Origin: Flavobacteriales bacterium
Lineage (GTDB): Bacteria; Bacteroidota; Bacteroidia; NS11-12g; UBA9320
NCBI GenBank assembly: GCA_020635435.1
Contig: JACJZU010000001.1
Coordinates: 992,001 to 1,056,000 of the forward strand
Reading direction: 5' to 3'
Length of the DNA: 64,000 nt
Of this stretch, positions 43,470 to 52,895 are shown piece by piece. The translations under genes were made by a program, and so were the position numbers. The notes under the pieces were generated by a model. The model did not search any database and had not been told where the DNA came from. It saw only the letters and a list, made by a program, of their open reading frames with translations. Positions within the stretch are counted from its first letter, which is position 1. Every line of letters starts with the position of its first letter.

Positions 43470-45086
43470 ATGAAGCTGTTCAAATCCGGTTCAAAACCGA
43501 TCCTCTTAATTGTGCTTTTATTTGGGCTTCTTGGTTCATCCTGCGTCCAACGAAAGATCACGACAAAAACACCTCAGGGCAGCTTGTTCGATCAAACTTC
43601 CTGGTCGAAGGCATTGAAAGGTGAATTGGGTAGTGCGCGGGTAGTGGTGTTACACACTGCGGATAGTATGTACCGCCTGGAGAACCGTTCCATTGAAAAT
43701 GATAAGCTAACGGCACTCCTTTTTCCGGTTCAGTCCGATTATAATTATTTGAGATATACACATTTCGGTCGGAAGGACATCCCTTTTGCCGATAGACCGG
43801 ATGCATCAAGAACACTCCACTTATACACCTACGAGACCTTTGAGGGCATTCAGATCGAATTGGATTACAAGCACATACTTGAGTATAGACGCGTTCGAAA
43901 TAACGTTCCCCTAAATTTCGCGATCAATACAGGTATCGGTTTGGGCGCGTTCGGTATTTTTCTCGCTATTGTTTGTAACTGCCCAAGGGTATATCTGGAG
44001 GAATCGGGTAACTCAACGGAATATCAGGGATCCATCCTGACAGGGGCGTTCAGTAAGTCGCTACAACGCACAGATGAGATCCTGCTGAACACCCGCGCAG
44101 AGAATGGCTCCATCAACCTAAGATTCATGAATGAACTTGCTGAAGATGAGTATCTGGATGAATTGAAGTTGAAGAAGATCAGGATCCCCGAAGAGATGAC
44201 CCCCGTTTATCATTCAAAGGGAGGGATAATCGGTGTTTCAGGTCTAAGTGATCCCCAAAGGGCCTATGACAGGAATTACAGAGATCGGATGGAGCAGGTC
44301 GCGGCATCGGATTCCCTGCATTACGACTTCAATGGAATTGATGATCCGGAGACACGCAATGAGTTAAGACTGGATTTCAGGGCCAATTCCTTTTCCGAAC
44401 GGTCGGGTTTGGTGATAAAGGCGCGACAAACCGAATGGATGACGGCCATGGCCGAAATTTTCTTTCAGGCACTTGGAGAGCGAAATCGGGAGTGGTTCGA
44501 TCGGATGGATGAAGTTGATCCGGAACGCTACGCGAATCAGGCAGAAGAGCGTGGGATCGCCATGCGCGTAGAAGTCCTCACCCCGAAGGGATGGGAACGG
44601 GTGGGTGCCGTACAAAACGCCGGAACCGGCGCGTATAAGTCATTCTTCATTCCACTTTCCAAAATGGAACTCAACGCTTTGGGTGTAGATCTTTCCGGAG
44701 AAGTGCAGATCCGGCTGCTCAGCGCATTTAACTTTTGGGATCTGGACCATGTTGCCGTGGCGCGCGATTCGAAGAATCCGGATGAAACGGAAAGTATTGA
44801 ATGGATCTCAGCCCGAGATCTCCATGGAACCGATGTTAAGGGATCCTTGTCCCGAACGGACGGAGAATATTCCGTATTATCCGGAGGCGGTACGGGCATT
44901 GAACTCGAGGCAGACCTGCAACTCATGAAAGGTGAATTGCTGGTTTTAGAGGCCACGGGTTATTATCGGCATCAGGATGCTTATACAAGCCCTACGAACC
45001 GGAGGGCGATCCGGTATATGAAACCGAACATCGGAACGCAGCGATTATCGGTTTCGGCATGGAATTATGAGCAGTCGCGCCATTAA
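43470..45086 (+). CDS. lipoprotein of unknown function
   Basis: A 538-residue predicted lipoprotein with lipobox LLGSSC (Cys near residue 27). One hydrophobic segment (FAINTGIGLGAFGIFLAIVC) occurs near residues 150-170, followed by a largely beta-strand and charged region with no domain I recognise. TATCTTTA, one mismatch from TAnnTTTG, lies 15 nt before the ATG. Its 3' end overlaps, or lies directly before, the radical SAM gene, suggesting a shared transcript. Confidence 0.65.
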   Translation: MKLFKSGSKPILLIVLLFGLLGSSCVQRKITTKTPQGSLFDQTSWSKALKGELGSARVVVLHTADSMYRLENRSIENDKLTALLFPVQSDYNYLRYTHFGRKDIPFADRPDASRTLHLYTYETFEGIQIELDYKHILEYRRVRNNVPLNFAINTGIGLGAFGIFLAIVCNCPRVYLEESGNSTEYQGSILTGAFSKSLQRTDEILLNTRAENGSINLRFMNELAEDEYLDELKLKKIRIPEEMTPVYHSKGGIIGVSGLSDPQRAYDRNYRDRMEQVAASDSLHYDFNGIDDPETRNELRLDFRANSFSERSGLVIKARQTEWMTAMAEIFFQALGERNREWFDRMDEVDPERYANQAEERGIAMRVEVLTPKGWERVGAVQNAGTGAYKSFFIPLSKMELNALGVDLSGEVQIRLLSAFNFWDLDHVAVARDSKNPDETESIEWISARDLHGTDVKGSLSRTDGEYSVLSGGGTGIELEADLQLMKGELLVLEATGYYRHQDAYTSPTNRRAIRYMKPNIGTQRLSVSAWNYEQSRH

Positions 45087-46194
45087 TATGCACGAGAACC
45101 AAAGGTCTCTCGGTACGGCAGAGTTTCGTTGGGTACAGTTCCGAATGTTGTTCAGGATCTGGCAACAAGGTCTGGATCTATACAGAGACCCGATAAAATC
45201 GTACAGGGCACTGAAAAGATTGCTGCAACATGGTCGGAAGGTGAACAACGGATCGGCACTTAAAAAAGGGTTTTGGGTTGCCGATGGATACGGGTGGGAT
45301 ATGTTCCATCCGCTGTTCCCGGGCAAAGCTTTCGACTCGTTCTTTTATCAACACCTAGAGGAGATCATGCCCTCGGGCTCGGGCAGGCCGGTCCTTCGGC
45401 GTTTACTGGTTGCAATCACTAAAAAATGCCCCTTGCAATGTGCGCACTGCAGTGAGTGGGACAGCCTCAATCAAAAGGATGTTCTCAGTTTGGCTGAGCT
45501 GAGGCACAAAATAGCGGAGATGGTGCATTTAGGGGTAAGTCAGATCGTGTACTCGGGTGGTGAACCGCTGAATCGCTTTGCCGACCTTCTTGCGTTGGTA
45601 GAACACTTCAGGGATCGCAGCCAATGGATCTACACGTCCGCCTATGGTCTGGATCGGGAGAAGGCCCAACTCCTTCGGGATGCCGGATTGGAAGGGGTTG
45701 CTGTAAGTCTGGATCACCACATACCCGAAGAACACAACAGCTTCCGCAATAATGCCAAAGCCTGGAAGGAGGCAATCAGTGGGATTCAAAATTGCCTGGC
45801 GGAAGGATTTCCCGTGGCCTTGAATATTTGCCCTCAGAGAGATTATATACGCTCGGGAGGGATGGATAAGTTCATGGAACTGGCCAATGAACTCGGTGTG
45901 CACATGGTGAATATTTTGGAACCAAGGGCAGTTGGGCATTGGGATGGGGAGGATGTGGAACTCGGCCAAACAGAAAAGGCCATGCTTGAATCGGTTTGGA
46001 AGAAATACAATGATCAAGACCCTTATCGCTCGTATCCGATAATCACTTATCCGGGCATGGCCAGGAAAAAGACGCCCTGCGGTGGAGGTTTATCTTATTT
46101 GCTGCTGGATTATGATGGAACCCTCCGACCTTGTCCGTTCTGCAAAACACCAATTACTGAGGTGCAACGAGAGCGGTCGCTTTGTGAAGCTTAG
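45067..46194 (+). CDS. radical SAM protein with C-terminal cysteine cluster
   Basis: A radical SAM enzyme of up to 375 residues. The [4Fe-4S]-binding CPLQCAHC (CxxxCxxC) lies near residues 122-129, with the downstream SGGEPL motif for SAM binding near 159. About 100 N-terminal residues precede the core and are of unknown type. The C terminus has CGGG and RPCPFC, which may hold a second cluster as in SPASM/twitch proteins. ATG 45067 overlaps the upstream gene by 20 nt; ATG 45088, one base after its stop, is an equally good start. The substrate is unknown. The 3' end overlaps the convergent hydroxylase gene by 4 bp. Confidence 0.8.
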   Translation: MSSRAINMHENQRSLGTAEFRWVQFRMLFRIWQQGLDLYRDPIKSYRALKRLLQHGRKVNNGSALKKGFWVADGYGWDMFHPLFPGKAFDSFFYQHLEEIMPSGSGRPVLRRLLVAITKKCPLQCAHCSEWDSLNQKDVLSLAELRHKIAEMVHLGVSQIVYSGGEPLNRFADLLALVEHFRDRSQWIYTSAYGLDREKAQLLRDAGLEGVAVSLDHHIPEEHNSFRNNAKAWKEAISGIQNCLAEGFPVALNICPQRDYIRSGGMDKFMELANELGVHMVNILEPRAVGHWDGEDVELGQTEKAMLESVWKKYNDQDPYRSYPIITYPGMARKKTPCGGGLSYLLLDYDGTLRPCPFCKTPITEVQRERSLCEA

Positions 46195-46880
46195 TTGAGT
46201 TTCTTTCTGAACTTCGACCTCAGTTGGGAATACGAAGGGCTGATCGTTCGGAACAATTTGTCCCAAAAAACGAGGAATATCCCAAAATTTTTCGCCCTTT
46301 CGGTATGATGTAGGTTGTGAAAAATTGAGGTAGTGAAAATGTCCAAAGCGGGAATTTTTCGAGCTCTCAATTCATAACCACAATGGCCGTATACCGAAAG
46401 GAAAAGCAAAAGGCTTATAAGCAGTTGAACCACAATTACCGAAGGTTGAAACAGCATAGCCAGGGGAATAAAAACAGCGATCTGAATCACTCCTTCCATT
46501 GGATGAAAAGCAAACGAAGATAGTGCATCGGGGTTTTCGTAGCGGTGATGAATTCGGTGTATGGCCCGGTCTAGAAATGGCGTATGCAACAAACGATGGG
46601 TCAGGTAAAAGTAGAGATCGTAAACAACAAAAATCAGTAGGGACTTCAGGAGACTGATCCGGAACACTTCTTGGGCCGGCAGATCCACCTTGTCCAAAAC
46701 GAAACCGACCATCGTAAATACAGCTAACGAGCTAAGGAAATAAAGATACTCGGATCTGCTCGCGTTTGTTGAAGGTTGTACTTTTCTATTCTTCCAAAAA
46801 TCGCCCCCGAGCATCGGCACGAATCTGAAGAACGCAGTACTTAAAAGCGCTACAAGAGGAATGAAAAGGGTAAAACTCAT
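46191..46880 (-). CDS. sterol desaturase/fatty acid hydroxylase-family membrane enzyme
   Basis: A 229-residue di-iron membrane oxygenase with histidine boxes THRLLH, HRIHHRYE, YGHCGYE and HNLHHTE, typical of the fatty acid hydroxylase superfamily, plus about four hydrophobic segments. It presumably hydroxylates a lipid or carotenoid tail in the inner membrane; the substrate is unknown. It overlaps the upstream desaturase gene by 4 bp (ATGA), so the two enzymes are co-translated and may act on the same lipid. Confidence 0.82.
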   Translation of the reverse strand: MSFTLFIPLVALLSTAFFRFVPMLGGDFWKNRKVQPSTNASRSEYLYFLSSLAVFTMVGFVLDKVDLPAQEVFRISLLKSLLIFVVYDLYFYLTHRLLHTPFLDRAIHRIHHRYENPDALSSFAFHPMEGVIQIAVFIPLAMLFQPSVIVVQLLISLLLFLSVYGHCGYELRARKIPALDIFTTSIFHNLHHTERAKNFGIFLVFWDKLFRTISPSYSQLRSKFRKKLN

Positions 46881-47989
46881 GAAGCTGCGGGAATTGCGTC
46901 ATCAATAAGTTTACTTCTGGATCTCAAAAGGCGCCAATGCGACAAAGCGGATCTTGTCCACTTGCGTTCACAGGTATAGGGGATTCCGTATTTCGCCGCC
47001 ACTTCTTCGAGAATAGGGGTTAATTCCGGGTAATGTATATGGCAAATATGCGGGAAGAGGTGATGCACTGCATGGTGATTAAACGCCCCAAAGGCCTGAG
47101 TAATAAAGAAATTACCAGTTGCAAAGTCTGTGGTGGTAATTACCTGATGGGCGGCCCAACTATGTTGAAATTGGTCCGATTGTTCCGGTTCAGGGAATTT
47201 GGAATGTTCGCCCACGTGTGTGCTTATGAGAGCGATGCTCACGGTAATGCTTGCACAAATGAGCATCAACAAGAAACCGGTGAGGATCGTAGCTTTGGAC
47301 ACAGGCGCAAACAGCAGAGGGAACACCAAGGTGTAGTAAAGGAAAAATAGCTTCGCCAGAATCAACCTCACAATTTGACCGGGCTTGTGCCCCTTGGACT
47401 TCCATGCGCCGATAGATGGCCGGAAGAAATCCCGAATATCGCGGTAGAACAACCAATACGGGATATAGAAAAGGTATAAAAGGGGCATGTAATAATGTTG
47501 AAAGCGTTGCCAGGATCTGAGTGAATCACCCGGGAAGATCCGAACTAACGCCGTTTGTTGAATATCGCTGTCCAGATCGATCACATTCGGGAATGGGTGA
47601 TGTGCGTGCACATGACGGTTTTGCCACATATAGGCATTGGCACCTACAAGGTCAAAAGCCAATAGACCAAGTTGGTTCACGAACTTCCGTTTGCTTAAGC
47701 TGCCATGTGCAGCGTCGTGACCCATGTTCAAACCAATCAGTACAGCCAGTACACCCATGAGGCTATAGAGTCCAAGGGTAACAGTAGGAACCGGGTTCAC
47801 ATAAATCAGGCATCCAACTGCTGTGTAGCCAATAAGTAAAGAAGTGACTTTGACCCAATATACAATACTCGCCCCGGTGGTTATTTTTCGAGAATTAAAG
47901 TATTCATGAACTCTTTGATGCAGCTCTCGGTGAAAGCCACTATCCCGATCGAATTTGACTTTGTGGCTGGATAATTTGGATGTGAACAT
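46877..47989 (-). CDS. membrane fatty acid desaturase (first copy)
   Basis: A 370-residue integral membrane desaturase with the three histidine boxes HDAAH, HVHAHH and HHAVHH, which bind the di-iron centre introducing double bonds into acyl chains. Hydrophobic segments flank the boxes in the usual pattern. It is a paralogue of the desaturase at 50880. A TATGTTTG box lies at 48051-48058 on the minus strand, ~60 nt before the start, without a clear -33 box. The two unsaturation genes suggest adaptation of membrane fluidity. Confidence 0.85.
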   Translation of the reverse strand: MFTSKLSSHKVKFDRDSGFHRELHQRVHEYFNSRKITTGASIVYWVKVTSLLIGYTAVGCLIYVNPVPTVTLGLYSLMGVLAVLIGLNMGHDAAHGSLSKRKFVNQLGLLAFDLVGANAYMWQNRHVHAHHPFPNVIDLDSDIQQTALVRIFPGDSLRSWQRFQHYYMPLLYLFYIPYWLFYRDIRDFFRPSIGAWKSKGHKPGQIVRLILAKLFFLYYTLVFPLLFAPVSKATILTGFLLMLICASITVSIALISTHVGEHSKFPEPEQSDQFQHSWAAHQVITTTDFATGNFFITQAFGAFNHHAVHHLFPHICHIHYPELTPILEEVAAKYGIPYTCERKWTRSALSHWRLLRSRSKLIDDAIPAAS

Positions 47990-48198
47990 TAGGTAAATCT
48001 CTTTCTGTATCGAGTTGTAGATCGTTGCGGGAGTTGCGTATGCACCAACTCAAACATAACCTATTCAGCTTTCATAACCCTTCACATTAAAACTCCATGA
48101 TTAATAAAATCACTATGTTATTTAAAGTGTTGCATTTATATTTCTTCGAGAGTTAGAGGCATATCGCGTGCGAACTCTTAAATCCCGGGAGCCTGTAT

Positions 48199-48810
48199 TC
48201 AGGATTTGATCGAGCAACCAATTGCCTTGGTTTCGCGCAGCGGTGGCTCCTCTCCCTTCAGCAATGCATCCACGGCATCGGCAACGTAGTGTTCGGTGGC
48301 CAGGGAGGCATCACGGGCACTATTGTCGATGGCACCTATGTACTCAACCCTCAAGCCCTTACTTGTTTTTTGAAGTACATACACATGGGGTGTTTTAGTT
48401 GCACCGTATTTCGGGTACAACTTCTGACCTTTATCTACGAGATAAGGAAACGTGAAGCCTTTTTCCTGAGCCCGGATCTTCATGTTCTCATAATTATCGG
48501 CCGGATAGGAGATCGGATTGTTCGGATTGATGGCGATCACCGGATAGCCTTTGGTCTTGTAAGCTGCATCAAGGGCAAGGATGCGGTCTTCATTGGCTAC
48601 AGAGAATGGACAATGATTACATGTGAATATCACAATGAAACCTTTGGCGTCCTTGAAATCAGATAGACTCACATTTTTGCCATCCACATTGAGTAGTTTG
48701 AAATCCGGGGCATTATCACCGATCTTCAATCCGTTGCCACCGGTAGTATTCAAACCGGAGAAGGAGGAGAGGCACAAAATCGCAATGAGCACAAGTAAAG
48801 AGTTTTTCAT
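48199..48810 (-). CDS. exported thioredoxin-fold (AhpC/redoxin-like) protein
   Basis: A 203-residue thioredoxin-fold protein with an N-terminal signal sequence (MKNSLLVLIAILCLSSFSGL). A CxxC-like active site appears as TCNHCPFS near residue 70, preceded by DFKLLNVDGKNVSLSDF typical of redoxins. CNHCP is the variant seen in a common Bacteroidota thioredoxin-like family. It probably works in the periplasm on disulfides. It follows the TlpA-like gene (48839) after 28 bp on the same strand. Confidence 0.82.
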   Translation of the reverse strand: MKNSLLVLIAILCLSSFSGLNTTGGNGLKIGDNAPDFKLLNVDGKNVSLSDFKDAKGFIVIFTCNHCPFSVANEDRILALDAAYKTKGYPVIAINPNNPISYPADNYENMKIRAQEKGFTFPYLVDKGQKLYPKYGATKTPHVYVLQKTSKGLRVEYIGAIDNSARDASLATEHYVADAVDALLKGEEPPLRETKAIGCSIKS

Positions 48811-48838
48811 GTAGATGAGTTCATTAAGTCGTTATCCT

Positions 48839-49330
48839 TCAGTTCAACACGGACTTTAATCCATTGTTCAGTTTCATTTTACTGGCCTTACCTTCCACAA
48901 AAAAGCGTTTGTCCTCATGGTGAATGAGTGTGGCAGGTATGGCTCCGCTCCAAGTGCTGTCCACCATCGGGATCCAGATGTTCTCATTAGGGGCATTCAG
49001 CAAAACCGTTTCAATTTCGATACCCCGGTTATTTACAAAAGGGATTACACGGTCATTCAGAAGTTCGGGGAAATCCAGACTCACCAGAACAAAGCGCACC
49101 GGCTGTCCGGCATATTCACGATGTAATTCTTCAATGTCAGGCAGTTCCTTGACACACGGTGCACACCAGGTAGCCCAGAAGTTGATGAAATAGGTGGTGT
49201 CGGAATGGCCCTGCAACAGCTCCGTTAATCCATCCATTCCAATCATGCGTACGGATCCTGGGGGATCTGAAGGTTTACTGAAGCTGAAAAGAAACAAGGA
49301 TAGAATGATCGGGATTGAGCCTGCTCGCAT
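48839..49330 (-). CDS. TlpA-like thioredoxin-fold protein
   Basis: A 163-residue exported thioredoxin-fold protein. Signal sequence at the N terminus (IPIILSLFLFSFS) and an active site WCAPC in NFWATWCAPCVKELP near residue 58, the classical TlpA/ResA motif for thiol-disulfide exchange outside the cytoplasm. ATG 49330 is chosen over TTG 49339 because the sequence GAACTTTG (one mismatch to TAnnTTTG) ends 6 nt before it. It forms a pair with the downstream redoxin-like gene. Confidence 0.82.
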   Translation of the reverse strand: MRAGSIPIILSLFLFSFSKPSDPPGSVRMIGMDGLTELLQGHSDTTYFINFWATWCAPCVKELPDIEELHREYAGQPVRFVLVSLDFPELLNDRVIPFVNNRGIEIETVLLNAPNENIWIPMVDSTWSGAIPATLIHHEDKRFFVEGKASKMKLNNGLKSVLN

Positions 49331-49402
49331 CGGATGCAAAGTTCTGTAGAAATGAGGTATAAGCCGTTCGGATTATGTTAATTGCTCGGTCATATTCCAC
49401 AC

Positions 49403-50869
49403 ATGCAGGAAGCCATTGCCGCCGGCCACCGGATCACCGTTGAAGTAGGAAAAGAGATCCTTCGGGATGGGGGTAATGCATTCGATGCCGCCATAGCTGC
49501 ATATGCCGCCATGTTCGTTACCGAGCCATGTATGGCAAGTGCAGGTGCAGGAGGGTTGGCCATGTGCTTTACACCATCAGCCGGACCTCGGCAGCTTGAT
49601 TTTTTTGCTCAAACCCCGAATAGCAAGCTTGAGCTCAACTCACGAGATTACGAGGCCGTAGAGGTCGATTTTGGGAGCACCACAGAGGTCTTCTACACCG
49701 GACTGGCGTCGGTGGCAGTTCCCGGAGCAATTGCGGGTCTTTTTGAACTCCATCAACGCTTCGGTACCATTCCCATCTCCCGTTTATTTGAACCGGCCGC
49801 AGAATTGGCCCGAAAGGGTGTTGAGGTCAATGGTTTTCAGGCCGAGGACTTCAAATTACTCGAACCGATCCTGGCCAAGGATGGAACGCTTCGAACCGCA
49901 TTTTTCACAGGAGAGGGGCTGATCCGCAAAGGCCAGATACTCCGCTTACCTCTCATTGCCGATTTCTTAGAATTTCTCGCTGAAGAAGGAAGAGCGGGAT
50001 TTTATCAGGGAGAGCCCGGAGCTTTAGTAGCCCGGGCTGCCGAGGAACGCGGAGGTTATCTGCAACGTTCCGATTTCGAGCGATACTCGGTGCGCTGGGA
50101 AAAACCCATGCACATTTCCGTATACGATCAACAATTATACCTGCCCAATGGTCCGTCTTTGGGTGGAGCGCTCATGGCATTATTGTTTGATTCCGTTCGC
50201 AAACAGGATGGCAATTGGGCAAGGGCTGTGGTGGATGTGCGCAGAAAATATAATTCAGCGAATAGCATTCGCGATGGAATGCATAAGAACTTAAAGGATC
50301 TGCAGTTTCATTTGGGTTCTGGATCGGGGATGACCCGTGGTACTTCCCATTTCAACATTTGCGATCGCTTTGGCAATGCTATTAGTTTGTCCACTACCAT
50401 CGGTGAAGGGGCCGGATATTGCATTCCCGGCACTCAAATGCAGCTCAACAATATGCTTGGCGAATTGTATTTACTTCCTAATGGAGCACATTCCTGGATA
50501 CCGAACACACGACTGCACTCCATGATGACCCCGGTTCTGGCCCTCGATCATTCCAAGCAGGTCAGTTTTGCCGGCGGCTCAGGTGGAGCGGGAAGGATTC
50601 CCTTTATGCTGTCACAGGTATTGGATCATCTGTTCGGCCAGGATCTGCCATTGGCTGAGGCCATTTCAACCGGAAGGATCCATTTTCATGAGGGTGTGCT
50701 TCAAATCGAGCAAGGTACACCTGAACGGGACTATGGTGGCGATTTCCCTGTAAATCGATGGATAAATCAATCACTCTTCTTTGGGGGTGTTCATGCCATT
50801 TGCCGTAGAAAAGGGCATACAGAGGCATGTGGAGACCAAAGAAGGGAAGGATATGGCGAGGTTTGGTAA
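49403..50869 (+). CDS. gamma-glutamyltransferase family protein
   Basis: A 488-residue Ntn-hydrolase of the gamma-glutamyltranspeptidase family, which cleaves gamma-glutamyl bonds such as in glutathione. The precursor is autocleaved before a catalytic Thr, here Thr314 in RGTSHFNICDRFGN, followed by the SLSTTIGEGAG region and the C-terminal GGSGGAGRIP and GDQRREGYG motifs. There is no signal peptide, unlike the E. coli periplasmic enzyme. It is shorter than classical GGT (~580), as are many Bacteroidota and cyanobacterial homologues. ATG 49403 is preferred over TTG 49382. Confidence 0.82.
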   Translation: MQEAIAAGHRITVEVGKEILRDGGNAFDAAIAAYAAMFVTEPCMASAGAGGLAMCFTPSAGPRQLDFFAQTPNSKLELNSRDYEAVEVDFGSTTEVFYTGLASVAVPGAIAGLFELHQRFGTIPISRLFEPAAELARKGVEVNGFQAEDFKLLEPILAKDGTLRTAFFTGEGLIRKGQILRLPLIADFLEFLAEEGRAGFYQGEPGALVARAAEERGGYLQRSDFERYSVRWEKPMHISVYDQQLYLPNGPSLGGALMALLFDSVRKQDGNWARAVVDVRRKYNSANSIRDGMHKNLKDLQFHLGSGSGMTRGTSHFNICDRFGNAISLSTTIGEGAGYCIPGTQMQLNNMLGELYLLPNGAHSWIPNTRLHSMMTPVLALDHSKQVSFAGGSGGAGRIPFMLSQVLDHLFGQDLPLAEAISTGRIHFHEGVLQIEQGTPERDYGGDFPVNRWINQSLFFGGVHAICRRKGHTEACGDQRREGYGEVW

Positions 50870-50879
50870 GTGCGAAAAT

Positions 50880-52025
50880 CTAGGCGTACATCGCGCTCTT
50901 TCCGATCCGTGGCACCGTGGCATCCGGATGGCTGAGGTGTTCCAACATGCGGTGGTGCTTCACCAGTGCTTGCCAGAAAGTCTCGTTTTCCTGATACTCC
51001 AGACCGAACTCTTCAGCAGTATCTTTCAAGATCTGCGTGATGGCCGGATAATGCACATGGCAGATGTTCGGAAAAATATGGTGGATCACATGTATGTTGA
51101 TGCCACCCATCAACCAACTTCCGATCTTGCTTTTTCTTGAAAAATCAGCCGTTGTTTCCAAAACGTGTATGGCGTAGTTGTTCTCAATATTGCCATTCTC
51201 ATCGGGTAGCGGGTATGTGGTGCCTTCGTAAACATGTGTACATTGAAAGATCAGTGCGAATGTGATACCGGGAAGCAGATGGATCATCAGGAATCCTATA
51301 AGGATCACCCAAACCGGTGCGTCTAGAAATATTAGAGGGAGAACCAATGTGAGCCCGTAATAAACAACCTTCCAGGCCAACATGATCACATATTCTTTAA
51401 CCGGGTGTTTAATGTTCTTCTGGTTACCGATATGTGACTCTCCAAAGAACCATTTGAAATCTTTCACCAATACCCAATGCAGCATAGCCAGAGCATAAAT
51501 GCCGTAGGTGTAAAAATGCTGGAACCTGTGCTTTGGCAACCAGGGCTCTTCCGGGGTAAAACGGAACATTCCATGAGATTCCAGGGTAACATCGATGCCA
51601 TAAATATTCACGAAGCCATGGTGCGCGCCGTGCATTTTGCGGAACAGATACTGGTTTCCGCCTATGAAGTTCATACTGTATCCGAGGATCTTGTTGATCT
51701 TTCGGTTAGAGGAATACGCATCATGGCAGGCATCGTGCATGATGTTGAATGCGATGAAGATATTCACGAAACCGAGTAGAGTAAATGCACCGATCAATAA
51801 CAAGGCGTTACCGCTCAATACATTCGACATGATCAGGGCATAGGTCCCGATCCACATCACTGCTGCAAAAATGGTCTTGAAGATCATTTCACCATTGGCA
51901 TACTGGGAGATACCCTTTTCTTCGAAATACCCCATCACCCGCTGGCGCAAAACTTTCATGAATTCGTCCTTGCGCGGATTGCTGCGAAATCGAACTCGCT
52001 TTGAACTGGTTGTCTGCTTGAGCAT
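50880..52025 (-). CDS. membrane fatty acid desaturase (second copy)
   Basis: A 381-residue membrane desaturase with histidine boxes HDACH, HGAHH and HVIHH and the NICHVHYPAI motif shared with the desaturase at 46877. The N terminus is Arg/Lys-rich (SSKRVRFRSNPRKDEF). The promoter upstream is a perfect TTG-N20-TAAATTTG, and a different TAnnTTTG promoter serves the divergent cyclophilin gene. Substrate specificity cannot be inferred. Confidence 0.87.
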   Translation of the reverse strand: MLKQTTSSKRVRFRSNPRKDEFMKVLRQRVMGYFEEKGISQYANGEMIFKTIFAAVMWIGTYALIMSNVLSGNALLLIGAFTLLGFVNIFIAFNIMHDACHDAYSSNRKINKILGYSMNFIGGNQYLFRKMHGAHHGFVNIYGIDVTLESHGMFRFTPEEPWLPKHRFQHFYTYGIYALAMLHWVLVKDFKWFFGESHIGNQKNIKHPVKEYVIMLAWKVVYYGLTLVLPLIFLDAPVWVILIGFLMIHLLPGITFALIFQCTHVYEGTTYPLPDENGNIENNYAIHVLETTADFSRKSKIGSWLMGGINIHVIHHIFPNICHVHYPAITQILKDTAEEFGLEYQENETFWQALVKHHRMLEHLSHPDATVPRIGKSAMYA

Positions 52026-52057
52026 ACTGCGTGATTTTGACCCGTACTCGGGGTCGG

Positions 52058-52088
52058 CAAATTTACCTCAATCGGGCCTCTAAATCAA
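52058..52088 (-). promoter_or_regulatory. promoter of the second desaturase gene (TTG-N20-TAAATTTG)
   Basis: On the minus strand TTG (52086-52088) is 20 bp from TAAATTTG (52058-52065), the consensus Bacteroidota -33/-7 arrangement. The -7 box ends 32 nt before the desaturase ATG at 52025. Confidence 0.6.
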
Positions 52089-52124
52089 GAAAAATTGCGC
52101 ATCGCCTATGGTCTGCGGGTTTTG

Positions 52125-52132
52125 TATTTTTG
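52125..52132 (+). promoter_or_regulatory. -7 box (TATTTTTG) of the cyclophilin gene
   Basis: TATTTTTG fits TAnnTTTG and ends 28 nt before ATG 52161. No TTG is found at the ideal distance upstream; the box is divergent from the desaturase promoter 60 bp away. Confidence 0.45.
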
Positions 52133-52160
52133 CGGCACTCTAATTCAAACTCAAGATTAA

Positions 52161-52886
52161 ATGAATATGAAAAAGGTATTCGTGATCATTACGGCGCTCT
52201 TTGTTTGGGCATGTTCATCCACAGACAACAGCAATGCCCAGGATGCCACGCAGGAACAGTCTGTTCAGGAAGAACAGCAACCGGCCGCTTCGAATAGTCA
52301 ATCATTATCTGTTATGCAGGAAGAAAATCAAAATAACACGCTGGCCGATGGCCTGTATGCCCGCTTTACTACAAACCGCGGCGAGATCCTGGTGAAACTG
52401 GAAATGGAGCGAGCTCCGCTTACTGTTGCAAACTTCGTGGCCCTGGCCGAGGGTAAGATGCCGAATGCTGCCCGCCCGGCAGGAACACCGTTTTACGATG
52501 GTCTAAAATTTCACCGTGTGATCTCCGTTGCCAACGGCGACGGTCAGGATTTCATGATCCAGGGTGGAGATCCGATGGGCAACGGTATGGGTGGTCCAGG
52601 CTATAATTTCCGGGATGAATTCCATCCGGAACTTCGCCACAATCAACCCGGGATGCTCTCCATGGCCAACAGCGGTCCGGCATCCAATGGCAGTCAGTTC
52701 TTCATCACGATCGTTCCTACTCCCTGGTTGGACAATAAGCATTCGATCTTTGGAAAGGTTGTTCAGGGACAAGATATCGTGAATAAAACCCTCCAGGGTG
52801 ATATTATGAAGAGCGTGAGCATTGAGCGAATAGGCGATAAGGCCAAATCCTTCGATGCGATGGCGACTTTCAATTCGCTGAAGTAG
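52161..52886 (+). CDS. cyclophilin-type peptidyl-prolyl isomerase, lipoprotein
   Basis: A 241-residue protein with a lipoprotein signal (lipobox FVWAC, Cys near residue 15), a Gln/Ser-rich linker (~20-60) and a cyclophilin domain (~65-235). Conserved stretches include YDGLKFHRV, FMIQGGDPMGNG and ANSGPASNGSQFFI. It should catalyse cis/trans isomerisation of prolyl bonds in the periplasm or at the outer membrane. It is followed after 9 bp by pgk on the same strand. Confidence 0.92.
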   Translation: MNMKKVFVIITALFVWACSSTDNSNAQDATQEQSVQEEQQPAASNSQSLSVMQEENQNNTLADGLYARFTTNRGEILVKLEMERAPLTVANFVALAEGKMPNAARPAGTPFYDGLKFHRVISVANGDGQDFMIQGGDPMGNGMGGPGYNFRDEFHPELRHNQPGMLSMANSGPASNGSQFFITIVPTPWLDNKHSIFGKVVQGQDIVNKTLQGDIMKSVSIERIGDKAKSFDAMATFNSLK

Positions 52887-52895
52887 GCCGGTCTC

